DNA of 64,000 bases from Oegoconia quadripuncta (taxonomy: Eukaryota; Arthropoda; Insecta; Lepidoptera; Autostichidae): positions 33,247,601 through 33,311,600 of the forward strand of contig OX438747.1 in the NCBI GenBank assembly GCA_949316235.1, written 5' to 3'. Shown piece by piece: positions 22,436-35,513 of the stretch. A model generated the notes under the pieces. That model was not told where the DNA came from and did no database searches. It saw only the letters and a list, made by a program, of their open reading frames with translations. The position numbers were made by a program, and so were the translations under genes. Numbering within the stretch: the stretch's first letter is position 1; each line of letters begins with the position of its first letter.

Positions 22436-22920
22436 TAAGCTATTACACTCGTGTCGCGTCGGTGCGTGACCATGTCGCGACCAATCGCAAGCAAACTTTG
22501 TCTATGAACGTGAGTGCTTCAATGTTGCTGTTAGTTTGAGTAAAAGGAACCAAAATCTAAGCGAGAATGGTGGAAGAGTTACTTTTCTTTACAATTATTA
22601 TTCGTAACCTTAAACCAATAAGACGGTGAAACCCGGTGGACACATTAATTTCTCCGTCAGTGAAACTTAGCAGTATTATAAAAATATTGGCAAATAATTC
22701 AAGTTTACTCTTAACGACCGTTGGATTATATGTTCATCGAACGTACATCACTATATCACACTGAAAATACGGAGGAATTGTTGTCACTGTCGCCATACAA
22801 AGATGATATATTTCATTAGTTCCAGTCACCACCGCGAATGACTTTCTTCGATGAAATGGTCACCCAATGCTCGTTTAATACATTGGACTTGTCGATGCTT
22901 TACCAATCTTCCGAAACGAA

Positions 22921-23066
22921 GGCCCGTATTAATAAATCGTTCTTGAGATTGAGATCGCGTCTCAGTTTCAAGACCATTTTTTCTGATGCTGTTTAAATGT
23001 GCAACAGATTCTCAAGCGTCAACTTGAGGCCATGTCAATCTTGAGAACGATTTATTAATACGGGCC
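22921..23066. mobile_element. Harbinger-like MITE H2
   Basis: 146 bp, ends GGCCCGTATTAATAAATC and inverse; flanks GAA/TAA. Confidence 0.78.
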
Positions 23067-26000
23067 TAATAGTGTCTGCATGAAGAGACAAAGGGTGATC
23101 TGTTGAAACTGGTGCTTATGGAATCATGACGCCGAAAAGTTAAAAAATTTACTTGTGTTTTATGGCACTAATCGATAGTCTTTAATATTGCTGTTATTAA
23201 ATCATAACAAGACTTATATTTATATTGGTAACGATTCTCTTAGGCTAGTATTTTTTTTTTTGGATACTAGCACACACAAAGGACGACACTTCGTTCAGAA
23301 ATTATAACCTCGAAGAATTTTAATCATTGGTTGACATTTGGAAGCACGACGATTTTTTTAGTATCTATCGTCGCGCTTAAATGAGCGTTCGGGTGATAAA
23401 AGAGCTGACAGCTACCTAGGGCAACGAGTTAGCCTTACCGTGCCTTCACATGCTCATTTAATTTTAAAACGTGTACCAATAATCGAAGCCTTTTTATGTT
23501 ATCATAAGTGCGGGTAGTTCGAGTAAAATAAAAAATTCATCGCCATGGATCCTCAGCAATTTCTTTACATCTCACTGTTTGAGATTCCTGTCTAATCGTA
23601 TAGTACAGTCATGCATTATCAATGCAGATGATGGATACACCTGATAATTGTGATATTCATGAAAATGAAATTTTATCAATTAGTCTTCAAACCTCTGTCT
23701 GTTGCTCTCTATAGAATACATTATGCATATCTCATTTTCACATATAAGCAAATTGTGTAAGTGAAAATATCTGTTAGCCTGTGAGAAATTGTAATACACA
23801 ACTGACTTGCAAGACATTCACAATTTTTTTATGCGCGCAAGTAAATTGCCTATTGAAACCCTACCTGGAACGTCTAAAATGAGATGCACATCAGCAGAAC
23901 TTGATCCGAATCCGGCTCGAAGGACCAAGTTTTATTACTTTCATCATACACAAGTTAAACAATTTACAAAGAACTTTTAACTTTCATACGATTTCCGAGT
24001 CCACTTTTTTAACAAAATCAACATCGGTTATTTAATTACTACAAACAAATAGGAACTCTATTCTCATAGACTTAAGTGACAGAAGCGATCTAAGCGTTAG
24101 CTATAGACGTAGATATTGTTTTTAAACTAAACTATCAACGACGTAGGCCGTAGTGCATTTGAGATGGTTACACCGAAGTTTGTCCGTACTCTTGTTATAA
24201 TGTGGGAGCGAAAAGATAGGCTTCGCGGACAACAAGACGAAGAATTTCGTCTGCGTAGAGTTTTGTTTAATTCATGGGAGCATTCATTCGCAAGAGAGAA
24301 TTCTATAACTAGCTCAGCAGTCTCTTATTTACATTCAAATACCGCTCAGCTGAGATCATAGTAGCTCAGCTGAACAATTAGTACAGACAAAATAACAGGC
24401 TTCATCCATATTTCGATTACCAATTTTGCACCAAGTTACTTTTGTAAATGTGTTCTTCATTGGAAAATCTGATACAGTCATTTGTTTGGGAAATAAATTA
24501 GTGTCAATTGTTAAACCACCAAGAAACGCGTTGTTTTCATCGATACTTATAGTGACAGGCTTACGATATAATATAGAAAACAGTAAGGTACCCAAGATAC
24601 ACCCCTGTGACACCCAAGGGAATCATATCTAAAAATAACCGATCATCACTATATGGCGGTTTATAAATAATACCTCAGTCACTCAACTAGCATACTAAAG
24701 TATTGAAAGATTTTCTTAATGCAATTTATATTATACATATGTAGTATATAGGTACTATTCCTTAACTTAGAATTGTATATTACGTTTCATTGAAGATGAA
24801 GCGGCGAATTTAGTTACTGCTGTGATTTGTGTACGATAATCTACTGTTCTCCAACTACCCTATAAAAATACTCTATAGTTGATTGACAACAATGCCAATA
24901 ATCCCTAAATTCACGTATTTCCTGTTGTACAAGAAAGCGTTTACAAAGTGTCAATTGAACGTGGTCAGCCATACTGAAGCACAAGTTGAACACTTTACAG
25001 CTAAGCTCATCAGACAAGCCGCAACTGGTAATGTGGATGACCACACACTAATCATAATTGTATTTTATATTTTAAGGGTCGGCGCTGTCGGTGCCTTAAT
25101 ATGGACGACTACCAGAGATGTATAAATAGTAGCAGACCAAATATTTGAGTTTGACTAATTTCCCAGACGTTTCCTCATTACAATCGTGCCTAATGGAAAG
25201 TGACTACGCTTTTAAACCTACTGTTCGATCCGCTCCTATTGTCTCTGACGACGCACACATATATTCATCACTACTGATTTGTTAATTAAAAAGTCAAATG
25301 CAATAAGAAAACCATGACATACCAAAAAGGTGTAATTGAACCGTAAAAGGCGTTAGATTAATGATTGTGTGGTCGGAGTTGTTTTGAGACACCTTTATCC
25401 GCTACACGTACGAATGAATCACATAATATGACTGCATGTATCGTTTCATTTCTAAAGACATTTTGACTTTAGTTGACTGTACAGCGAGTTTCACAAGTGC
25501 ATATCTAATTCCAGATCAAACGAATAAGATTTTCAGGTACATATCAATGCTCGCAATGAAACGTACGTACATTAGTATTAACGCTTTACATACAAAAGTG
25601 TTCGATGAGTTCTAAATCATTTGAGCTGAGACCGAGTATGCACTTATAAACCACATTGTAGTTCATACAATTTGTAACCTGAAGACCGGGAGCACCTCCA
25701 AATGCACTACGTTTTTATTATAAATATTTTTTTAAAAAAAGCACACTTATAAACTAGCAAAATAAATGTACCGACCTCACTCTCACACTTAACAGTCGTA
25801 TTTTAGTGCATTATACAGATTAATATTAATTTTAACGCGTTAATAGTTAAATTATCCGAATGAATGTCGGATGTGTGAAATTAGCGACAGTTGAAAAGCA
25901 TAATTATTAGAAAAGCGGACTTGACTAGGATCACTTCGAGGAAAAAACACGCATCCATCTCGCTAAGGATTTCATGAGCAACAATATGCAAACGACCTAT

Positions 26001-27559
26001 GAAACTTATCCAACGCTACGCGTAGGTTATCGAGTCGTTTTATCTTCTAAAATTGAGATTTAAAAGCAATAGTGATCCATTTAAAACATGGATATGTTCA
26101 AACACAGTTATATCGTGTGACAGATTTGTATCTCTACTCAATTAGCGACGGTCGTATTCATCTTTTCCCGTACCAATCATCATCATGACTAAATTCCTTT
26201 AAAAGGCCTGAATCGAATCAATCCGCACACGAAATTGAAGGTATTCATGTCAAAAATATCGCTGAAATCGTGCAATCCCTCAAACCATATTTTATACAGC
26301 TTTAATTTTTATTTCTACTAATCTACGTCTAGCGGTAACATACATAACGATAGAAATTAAACGAATTAGTTTCATCCTGTATAGAGTTTTAGATAAACTG
26401 TGAAATCCAACCTGAAGCGTCAGTATTTCTTGGAGGAAGCCATAAAATTATTCCAAATTCTGACAATTGGATTGGGGTCTATTTTGAAATAATTATATAA
26501 AGTTATACAAAAATATTAATGAATCCAGTTAAATATCACATTTACCTACAATTTCATAAATGAATATTTGAAAAATGACTGATGGTAATGACGATGCTGA
26601 GGCTTGCGGTATATTTGATAAAAACAAAATGGTCGACGAAATATACACTTAAAACGCTGTTGATGTGCGTGATCTACATTTGTCCAATAGCACACACTAT
26701 TTTGTATGGATTTTCTCCATGAGCAATAATTCGCAATGGCAAACGACACGTTCTTGTTTCGTTTGGCTTGAAAGCCAGACTTACAGGTCATAAAATAAAC
26801 GAGCGAAGAACAATCGGAGCCTGAAAGCATGCGTGGATAAAAGAACTAAGAACTGAAGTCATTCGCGAACTATACAAATTTATAGCCATCTAGTAATAGT
26901 TGGCGCGAGTAGCGTCCTAACTTATGATATACACTGCAAGTTAATTTCACACATTCGAACATGCGATTCGAACAATTTGGTCATATCAATTCGCATACCT
27001 AGATACAAACGTACGTACAATAAAAAAAAAGTAATAATTAAATCCTTGAGCAAAGTTAGTAATTCAATAACACTTGTTACATAAATTTCTGGTCGAATTC
27101 CGTACGGTTGCGGCCGGTGCACATGTAAATGCTTAAACGGTTATGTGACAATCAAATAAATCTAGTCTATAGCTCTCGTTCTTTGTTCATCAAGTTACAG
27201 CAAATACAGTTCGAATTACACTATATATACGACACTGATTACACTAATATTCCATATAAACGCATCGCAATACGAATACTGTGCACGAAAAAAGCACGAT
27301 ATGATGCACATGACCTCGATACAACACACAAAACTAATATTTAAAAAAATATATTTTATTTATATTCTTAGCTTAGATCACTATATTGATAGTTGCATTT
27401 GCAATCGACTCCAAATGCACATTGACTAACTTACAAGAACTTTGACAATCCATAGATATCACGTGTCAACTTTATTTACCAAAAAATTTCTATTTTATAT
27501 CTTACGTACTTGTCACTAATCAATCAAGATACTCCTAGAAAGAACCAAGTACATAGCTC

Positions 27560-29430
27560 AGATGTAATAAATATAGAATCGTCACATTCATTGTATGAAG
27601 GAAGGCTTAGATCTGTATATACAATGCTTCCTTCATTATTGCTACTCACACAGCGATTTATCAAAACGCTTAAGGAAGATCTAGTTGCTTCGATTGTCCT
27701 CCATTATCTTGCAGAACATAGGTACTTTTTAGATGTTAGTATGACCTTTAATATGACAATATGTCTATTTCATTAGCAAGCCAGCACCAAAAATTCCCCA
27801 TTTTTATCATCAAACTTATGTCAGGTCATCAAAATACATTTCACATTTATTCTAACTTACTAAGCACCTAAGATGGTCTAAAAACCGATTCACATAATAA
27901 AATATAGAATCAACATATTCATCGTTATGAAAGAATGCTGACATTCGTGAACACAAAGCCTCGTTTATTTATTGCTATTCAAGGCGATTTGTTAAATAGA
28001 TATAATTAGTCATTGGTATGAAACTCACGTTCATATATACAAAGCTTTGTGTTTATTGCTATCGATTTGTCAAATCGATATATTCATTATTATGAAGGAA
28101 GGTTTAAGTGTGCAAAGCTTCGTTTATTATTGCTATGCTAGGCATTGTCAAATAGATATATTCATTGCTACGAAGGGAGGCACATATTCGTGTGCAAAGC
28201 TTCGTTTATTATTGCTATGCAAGGCATTGTCAAATAGATATAGCCATTGCTACGACGAGAGGCATATATTCGTGTGCAAAGCTTCGTTTATTATTGCTAT
28301 GCTAGGCATTGTCAAATAGATATATTCATTGCTACGACGAGAGGCATATATTCGTGTGCAAAGCTTCGTCTATTATTGCTATGCAAGGAATTGTCAAATA
28401 GACATATTCATTGCTACGACGAGAGGCATATATTTGTGTGCAAAGCTTTTATTATTGCTATGCTAGGCATTGTCAAATAGATATATTCATTGCTACGAAG
28501 GGAGGCACATATTCGTGTGCAAAGCTTCGTTTATTATTGCTATGCAAGGCATTGTCAAATAGACATATTCATTGCTACGACGAAAGGCATATATTTGTGT
28601 GCAAAGCTTTTATTATTGCTATGCTAGGCATTGTCAAATAGATATATTCATTGCTACGAAGGGAGGCACATATTCGTGTGCAAAGCTTCGTTTATTATTG
28701 CTATGCAAGGCATTGTCAAATAGACATATCCATTGCTACGACGAGAGGCATATATTCGTGTGCAAAGCTTTGTTTATTATTGCTATGCTAGGCATTGTCA
28801 AGTAGACATCCATTGCTACGACGAGATGCATTTATTCGTATGCAAAGCTTTCTTTATTATTGCTATTCAAGGCGATTTGTTCAATCAACATATTCACAGA
28901 TATTAAAGAAGGCTTACTTTCATGTATACACAGCTTTCTTTGTTATTGCTATTTATTTTTGAATATTCACAGCGATTTGCAAATACGCCATATTTATGGT
29001 TATGATGGAAGGCTTATACCTATACAAAGCTTTCATTATTATTGCTACTCACAGCGCTTTGTCAGAACGCTTATGGAAGATCTAGTTGCTTCGATTATCC
29101 TCTATTCTTGTCTAGTAAAGAATACATTTCAGGTGTTTCGCCCTGTATTTTGGGAATCTGTCTAAGTAACACCAAAAATTTCTTACAACACCTTTATTAC
29201 TAAGAGGTCATCAAGATACATTTCACAGTTATTCTAATCTACCACTTGGTAGCTATGTACTTACCTAGCTCAGATATCCTAAACATCGATTCTTAATATC
29301 AAATCGACATATTCATTATTACGAAAGGCTCATATCCGTGCATATAGATAACTGTGTTTTATTATTGCTATACACAATAATTTGTCGAAACGCCTATAGT
29401 AGGTCTAACTGCTGTGATTATCTTGCAAGA
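27560..29430 (+). repeat. satellite-like tandem array, ~82-bp monomer
   Basis: Core 28080-28860 has about ten near-identical monomers, spaced 82, 82, 82, 79, 82, 79, 82 and 80 bp, each with an AAGCTT (HindIII) site and TTATTATTGCTATGC. Diverged monomers flank it to 27560 and 29430. The alternation of 82 and 79 bp gives a 161-bp dimer. Open frames across it are by-products. Confidence 0.92.
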
Positions 29431-29434
29431 GAAT

Positions 29435-30380
29435 AGCTTTTGTCAGTCCTATATTTTATACTTTACGGGACAATGAAACGCGCAAGTGCATTAGATGCAT
29501 TGGTCAATTTTGTATCTTATTACCCCGCGACAGAGAGTATTTGGTAATGGCACAGTGACGAAATTGTGATTTAATCATGAACACCTACCGCAACCGCACT
29601 TAACCGTATCAAACCATTTAAAATAATGAGTAGATTACTAAAATGTGTGCTCAATTATGTCAAACATATCATGTGGCAGTATGCAATCAGACCCAGAGAG
29701 AAGGCCTAAGGTACTATAGTCATTTTGCGTTGAACAGTATTAATTCCCTTCAGGGTCCGTCAAGAAAAAAAGTCAACAAAATCCATTTAAAAACTAGTTT
29801 ACACAATAAACAAACCAATTTATCCTTTAAATTTATACTAGACATAAATTCATTGCTACTCAATTCTTTACATATATTTTTTATTATTATTATTAAACAT
29901 GCACAAAGGCAGTCTTTCTGACGATAATACACATTTAGTTTTTTTTTTTATCATCGAAAAGTCTATGTAGTCTAATATCAAATCGTTAACAACTGTACAG
30001 GTTATACAAATTTTTCCACCCACTATAAAGAACCTAAAACCGAGATCTGACGTTGACGTGTGAAACCTGATCGTTAAAAAAGCACGACCTACAGCACCAC
30101 TTGAAAAAAAAAACAGCAGTGTTGCCACTGGAATAATCCTTAGCTCCCTACAAAAAGCAACTTACTAAGATGAAAAAAAAAAACTTAATTAAAAACTTCT
30201 TCATTATTTTTTTTTACTAATCAAATAATACATAAGAAAAAGTAGAAGGAAAATGAAAATCACTAGTTAACTCAATGACTGCACAATTTGAAGGGTCGTC
30301 TCAATATTTATGTTACAATGTCAAATATATATATATATATATAATATATAAATATCGTATATGTGTAGTGGTATGATATA
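29435..30380. other. AT-rich interval, nothing recognised
   Basis: A (TA)n run at about 30325-30350 and no gene-like frame of note. Confidence 0.5.
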
Positions 30381-30385
30381 CTTAC

Positions 30386-30476
30386 ACTATAAGCTATATT
30401 AGTAAAAAGTAGATATTCTTGGTGACTTTTGCAGCATAGCGTCGCTTATTGTCGATGCATACAAAGCTGAAACAAA
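30386..30476 (-). other. candidate 91-nt exon, coding role uncertain
   Basis: Good acceptor (TTTGTTTCAG) and consensus donor (GTAAGT) bracket 91 nt. All three frames contain stops. It is therefore either a 5' UTR exon of a downstream minus-strand gene (for example that at 20402) or, read after the microexon at 35513, an alternative LARP1 end reading LYASTISDAMLQKSPRISTF and stop. Confidence 0.35.
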
Positions 30477-30524
30477 CAACATAAATATCATCATCACTCT
30501 GTAAACATCCCAATGCAAAAATAT

Positions 30525-30560
30525 ACAGGGTGAATTCAAATTCATGTAATTCCCATTAAT
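30525..30560. repeat. end of a CAGGGTGAATT MITE, cut by a LINE
   Basis: CAGGGTGAATTCAAATTC and TTCCCATTAA match the left end of the full copy at 37784-38025; LINE A begins immediately after. Confidence 0.6.
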
Positions 30561-31325
30561 CAAATCAAATTAAAAATGTTTTATTTCGTAAGTTATAAGA
30601 ATAACATTTGAAATCGTTATGACATACAGTTATCGCTCATTCACTAGGCAGTCTCCCCTGAGAAGAACGAGCAAGAAACTCCGGGGTTGCTCTTTTTAAA
30701 TAAGTAAATACAAATACAATTTGAAATAATTGTAAAATTTATAATTCGACAAAAAAATTATGCTGGATATTGCCGAGCGGTTCATGTCCACGCATTCTTA
30801 TCATCCAGATAGTCAGAAATTTTATAATAGCCTTTGGCACATAGTTTCCGTTTAATGGATGTTTTAAATTTATTTAAAGGCAATTTTTGAATGTCTACCG
30901 GAACCTTATTGTAAAAGCGTATACATTGTCCCTTGTATGGCTTAGTGACTTTGTGTAAGCGACTGCTATGGACAGCAAGTTTATTTTTATATCTTGTATC
31001 ACGTACATTAAGTTTTCGTAAATATATTGCGATGCCAAAGTTAATATATTGATTTCCTGAAATTTATTCCTCAGAGATACTCGGGAGCCTAACTTGTAGA
31101 TCGCACGAACCGCTCGCTTCTGCAGAACAAAAATACAATTTATGTCCGCGGCATTTCCCCATCACAGAATGCCGTAAGCCATTATGCTATGGAAATAGCT
31201 GAAGTATATCAGCCTCGCGGTGTCCACGTCGGTTAAATAATTTATTTTTAATAGCGAACACTGCATAACTGAGACGTTTCGACGACCTTTCGATATGTGG
31301 ACCCCATTGTAGTCCTTCATCTAAC
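30561..31325 (-). mobile_element. LINE A copy
   Basis: TCAAATCAAATTAAAAATG tail, antisense 3' UTR and RT C-terminus remnants as far as CTATGGAAATAGCTGAAG and beyond. Confidence 0.75.
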
Positions 31326-31327
31326 AT

Positions 31328-31500
31328 AATACAAAGTAAACCAGTCTGGAACCACCTTTAGTGTGGAAGTCCAACAATTCTCGGCTGGATTCGGCTATGG
31401 TTTCTAGTGGGAAGTTGTTCGTAATCAGGAGCGGAGTCACCAGCCGAAAATTGTTGAACTACCATACTAAAGGTGATTTCAGAATGGTTTACTTTGTATG
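31328..31500. repeat. imperfect hairpin repeat
   Basis: ACAAAGTAAACCAGTCTGGA...CTCGGCTGG is answered by CCAGCCGAAAATTGTTG...GGTTTACTTTGTATG. Body resembles the CAGGGTGAATT MITE. Confidence 0.6.
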
Positions 31501-31504
31501 ACGA

Positions 31505-32400
31505 CGCATTCAATCGCCAACTGAGAAACTTTTTGTTGGAAAATGAATTTTATTCTATTAAAGAGTATATGGATATGACATTTTCTTAACCTCCTGACAT
31601 GCTTTCTATTTTAATATATCTACTTTAAGTTGTATTCAACTACTATTTGACAAAGGTGATTATGACATATCAATAATCTCATGACATGGTTTATATTTTA
31701 TTTTACGGTATCTTGCTGTGGGGAAATGCCGCGGATATCAATACAATCTTTGTTTTACAAAAACGAGCCGTTCGCGCAATTTATCAATTGAGACCTGCAG
31801 TGTCACTTAGAGACAGATTTAAAGAGTATAATATTCTAACCTTTTCGTCACAGTACATTTTTGAAAATCTAATATATGTCAAAAAAAATATAGCATCATT
31901 TAGGAAAAATAGTGATAAACATGATGTCAATACAAGAAATAAAGATAAACTTGCAGGTCACATAAGTCGCCTCCACAAAGTCAGTAATTCATTCAAAGGG
32001 TTATTACGCTTTTTCAATAAAGTTCCTGTTGATATACAAAATCTTCCTTTCAATAAATTTAAAGATACTATAAAACAGAAACTTATTAAGAAAGCATATT
32101 ATAAAATATCAGATTATTTAGATGATAAACAATCATGGACATAACCAGCCCGTTCGCATAACCAGGCTATTTCACAATTAATAATGAAATATTATAATAT
32201 AAAATAATAATTTTGTAATATAACAACCTTTTTTTAAAAGAGCGACCTCTCGAGTTTCTTGCTTGTTCTTCTCAGGGGAAAATTGCCTTTTGAACAAGCA
32301 GTAGCTTTAAAAATGTAAAATCTGACTATTTTAAGTGTACCCTGTGTACCTACAAAATAAAGCATTTTTTTGATTTGATTTTGATTTTTGATTTTGATTT
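31505..32400 (+). mobile_element. LINE A copy with RT C-terminal frame
   Basis: Frame 31686-32144 (152 codons) reads [20 protein letters not shown], then [20 protein letters not shown] and [20 protein letters not shown], the typical LINE C-terminus; then 3' UTR and a (TTTGATTTTGA)n tail. 5' truncated. Confidence 0.85.
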
Positions 32401-32496
32401 GTTTTGTTTTATTTCATTATGATTATTCAAAAATAGTATGACGTTGACGTAACAATGGTTACATACTTATACTTTATTAATTAATTTTGTCATATA

Positions 32497-32759
32497 CAGG
32501 GTGTAACGGTTAAGTGTAGTCATATTTTAAGGGCTTGTTCTACCCATCAATACGAACAACTTTTACTATGGGGGCAACTTCGAAATCGCGAAAAAAAAAT
32601 CAGCTGTTTCATACATTGCATCGGGAGGTTATTGAAATTTTCTATGGAACAGCTCATTTTTTTTTCGCGATTTCGAAGTTGCCCCCATAGTAAAAGTTGT
32701 TCGTATTGATGGGTAGAACAAGCCCTTAAAATATGACTACACTTAACCGTTACACGGTG
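32497..32759. mobile_element. palindromic MITE P, copy 2 (full)
   Basis: 263 bp with arms of about 100 nt that are near-perfect complements and a loop of about 55 nt. TATA on both flanks (32493-32496, 32760-32763). Confidence 0.9.
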
Positions 32760-33189
32760 TATATAATAATAATGTATAATGCTATTGTATATATGTGTTT
32801 TTCATGTTATTATTTTTTGTTTTATGTTTGACAATCACTTTTATTTTAGAAATCATAAATTTACGAAACTGTATGTATGACATGATATTGTAAAAGTGAA
32901 CTAAATAAATCTAATCTATGGGTAATGAAATTTTTGATAATCGAATTCGACTAAGACACTTACAACCTTGGGATCTTCAAGTCTAGAGTGAATAGGCATT
33001 TACTGGGTGCGCGTGATACATCTTCGGCTTCATCGTCGCTTTCCATCAGTTGAGATTGTAGTCAAACGCGAAACCAGTTTTTAGTAAAAAAAAAAAAAAA
33101 AAGATTCCTTAGGGAAAGTTGTTTGTAATCAAGAGGGGCGTCACAAGTTAATGAGATTTACACGAATTCAAATTCACCTTGAAGACATT

Positions 33190-33315
33190 TTTTTTTTTTT
33201 ATGCACACGGGTTCCCTTATATTGAGGGAGTATGGGTCATAGTCCGCCACGCTGGCCCAGCGCGGGTTTCTCAGGCATGTAGGTTTCCTCACGAAATTCA
33301 CCCTGTATACCGGAT
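33190..33315 (-). mobile_element. SINE S4 body fragment
   Basis: TGAGGGAGTATGGGTCATAG, CCACGCTGGCCCAGCG and TTTCTCAGGCATGTAG match antisense S4. Confidence 0.55.
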
Positions 33316-33340
33316 GAATTTTTTAAAGTAAGGAAACAAA

Positions 33341-33617
33341 GACCTGTTTGGTGTAGTGGTTAGCAACTCTGACCACTATACCAAAAGGTTGCGGGTTCGA
33401 ATCCCGCTAGGGGCATAATGTTCGTGTGATGAATACGGACATGTGTACCCGAGTTATGGATGTTTCCATTTATAATAAGTATTTATTTACAAAAAAAAAA
33501 GTATTTATGTGTAGCATATCAACCATCTGGTATCCACAACACAAGCCTATAGTTGCTTACTGTCGAACTAGATGGCGCTGTGTGTATGTCTAAGGATATT
33601 TATTATTATTATTATAT
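33341..33617 (+). mobile_element. SINE S1, full length
   Basis: Box A GGTGTAGTGGTTAGC, box B GGTTCGAATCC, body, and (TTA)n tail. Confidence 0.88.
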
Positions 33618-33773
33618 ATTAGGTGAAATAGAAGTTATTGGCATAGATAATTTTTTTTCATCAAAAAACGGTACGCGCCGGCCGTAGATTGATTCGCGAC
33701 TGACGGAATCATGAGAAATGTATTTGGAGCTAATATTTTCTCCAAGTTTTTTAATATATTTAATTGAATAGAA

Positions 33774-34110
33774 AACCGCCTCCGTGGCTCAATGTAAACA
33801 ACATTGAGTTTACGATTCGGAGGTCGCGGGTTCGATCCCCAGCGGGGTACATGTTTAAGTACTCGGTTTGGTTGGTGGTAGGGCATTTTAAATGACCGCC
33901 TGGCTAGCTACCACCATCTTATCTAAATCTGCCGCCAAGCAGCAATGTTAATAGCATTGTGTTCCGGTTGTCAGAGATAAGATAGCCAGTCCCCCAAATG
34001 TGTTGGGGTTTCCGGGTCAGTACGCTTCCATCTTCGACCTCATCTTCACTTAACATCAGGTGTGATTGAGGTCAAGTACCAACCCGTTATGCATAAAAAA
34101 AAAAAAGAAA
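33774..34110 (+). mobile_element. SINE S2, full length
   Basis: Head GCCTCCGTGGCTCAATGT with GGTTCGATCCCC box B; body GGTTGGTGGTAGGGC and CTGCCGCCAAGCAGCAATG; poly-A end. Confidence 0.88.
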
Positions 34111-34144
34111 AGAAATTTATTTCGCTCAAAATGTGATAACAATA

Positions 34145-34380
34145 AATGAATAATAAATATTTCGGACACTTACACCAATCTTCTAGTCCCAAACTAAGCA
34201 AAGCTTGTGCTATGCATACAAAATAAACGGATAAACATACATAAATATTTATATAAACATCCAAGACTCGGGAATAAATGTTCGTATTCATTACACAAAC
34301 ATTTACCCCTCGCGGGATTCGAACCCGCAACCGTTGGTTTCGCTGATAGGGTCACTATCCACTACACTAATCGGTCGTCA
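34145..34380 (-). mobile_element. SINE S3, full length
   Basis: Complement reads GACCGATTAGTGTAGTGGAT and GGTTCGAATCCCGCG; tail AATAAATATTTCGGACACTT side. Confidence 0.88.
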
Positions 34381-34546
34381 ATAAAACATATAATGTTAAG
34401 TATCACACAGTCTGGCATGCAAAATGATGTAAATGTGTGGCATAGGCGACAAACGCAACCGTCATATGTCACAGCGCTTTATTGTATGATGATTTTGAAA
34501 ACTTACGGTAAAAAACTCGTCCAGTATATAGATTATTTTAAATAAC

Positions 34547-35460
34547 TGTAAGGTGAATGGAACAGAGTCGTGTGAAACAGATAGAATGAGAGATGTAGTT
34601 TGACAGTTTAAAAGGTAAAATAAATAGAACAGACATGAAATGGCCGCCTGCAGTTTTAGTTGAACCTTACATGGCGCTTCGGCAAAAAAAATATTTATTC
34701 AGTGAAAATACGTAACATTTTCCTAAATAAATAGTAAAAACTGTAAATTAGTGTACGTTTAACCTGATTTACAAAAGTTATACGCGTTCTTGACATTTAA
34801 GTTTAGAGATACAATAACCTAATTTGATTATTTTCGATTGCTTTGGTTTGGTTTTGACATTGTAAATTAATTTGATTGTCTTGACATTTGCATTTAACTT
34901 TTAGTATAATGACATTTTAATAACGGCAATAATAATTAGACATTGACATTATGACCTAGTGTATTTTGTATCTTGACATTTGTATTTTGCTTTTATTGTG
35001 TTGACATTTTAATGATTAGGTAATTGGAATAATATTTAATTTACTTTTAACCATTTGCATGCCATTAGATGACGCAACACGCTTGTTCTAAAATAAATGT
35101 TCAATGATTGTACCGTGTTAGCCTGCAAATAAATTATTTGTATTTGTATTTGTACGTCCACGCAAAGAGCCGATCGAAACAAATTAAAATACACCTTTTG
35201 GAAATTAAAGTAATATAGTCGTAATGTAATATAATGTTTAAGTTGAAATATTTAAGAAAAAATTGTAAAGGCGTGTAAGGTACGATATGAAATATTATTA
35301 TAATTAAATTGAAAATTAAATATATAATATTTCAAGGGGCATGTAAGGTGAATGGAACAGAGTCGTGTGAAAGAGATAGAATGAGAGATGTAGTTTGACA
35401 GTTTAAAAAGAAAAATAAATAGAACAGACTTGAAATGGCCGCCTGGAGTTGAACCTTACA
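34547..35460. mobile_element. TRIM-like LTR element, 914 bp
   Basis: Two direct repeats, 34547-34671 and 35342-35460, each starting TGTAAGGT and ending ACCTTACA (TG...CA), differing by few substitutions and a 6-bp indel. A 4-bp TAAC flanks both sides. TGGCGCTTCGG just inside the left repeat could be a primer-binding site, and AAGGGGCA just before the right repeat a short polypurine tract. The 670-bp interior has no ORF and repeats TGACATTT several times. Confidence 0.7.
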
Positions 35461-35492
35461 TAACAACTATATGTATGTAGATAAGCACTTAC

Positions 35493-35513
35493 CTAGGCTC
35501 CAATAGTATCCGC
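35493..35513 (-). CDS. possible 21-nt microexon (alternative LARP1 3' end)
   Basis: A 21-nt segment lies between TTGCAG and GTAAGT. Joined after the exon at 38229-38135 it is in phase (GYYWSL) and leaves 1 nt that fits the segment at 30476-30386. The acceptor's pyrimidine tract is weak, so this is a proposal only. Confidence 0.25.
   Translation of the reverse strand, partial: ADTIGA

Larger units (their letters stand above)
20403..27555. other. 7-kb AT-rich stretch with no supported gene
   Basis: Apart from elements at 22016 and 22921 I see no LINE, SINE or gene. Short open frames (for example 24164-24361) lack family motifs. It may be an intron of the gene starting at 20402 or upstream exons. 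Confidence 0.5.

Noticed and set aside
24164..24361. 65-codon plus-strand frame (KFVRTLVIMWERKDRLRGQQ)
   Set aside because: No splice context, no family motif, isolated in AT-rich DNA; expected by chance.
28047..28805. Overlapping open frames repeating CQIDIFIATKGGTYSCAKLR-type protein
   Set aside because: They come from a tandem array whose period (82/79 bp) is not a multiple of three; frame shifts at each unit and no start or domain fits.
28080..28860. CRISPR-like direct repeats
   Set aside because: Repeats are contiguous 82-bp monomers with no unique spacers, in a eukaryotic genome.
31686..32144. Host gene of 152 codons
   Set aside because: The segment is a LINE RT C-terminus with near-identical antisense copy at 37405-37211.
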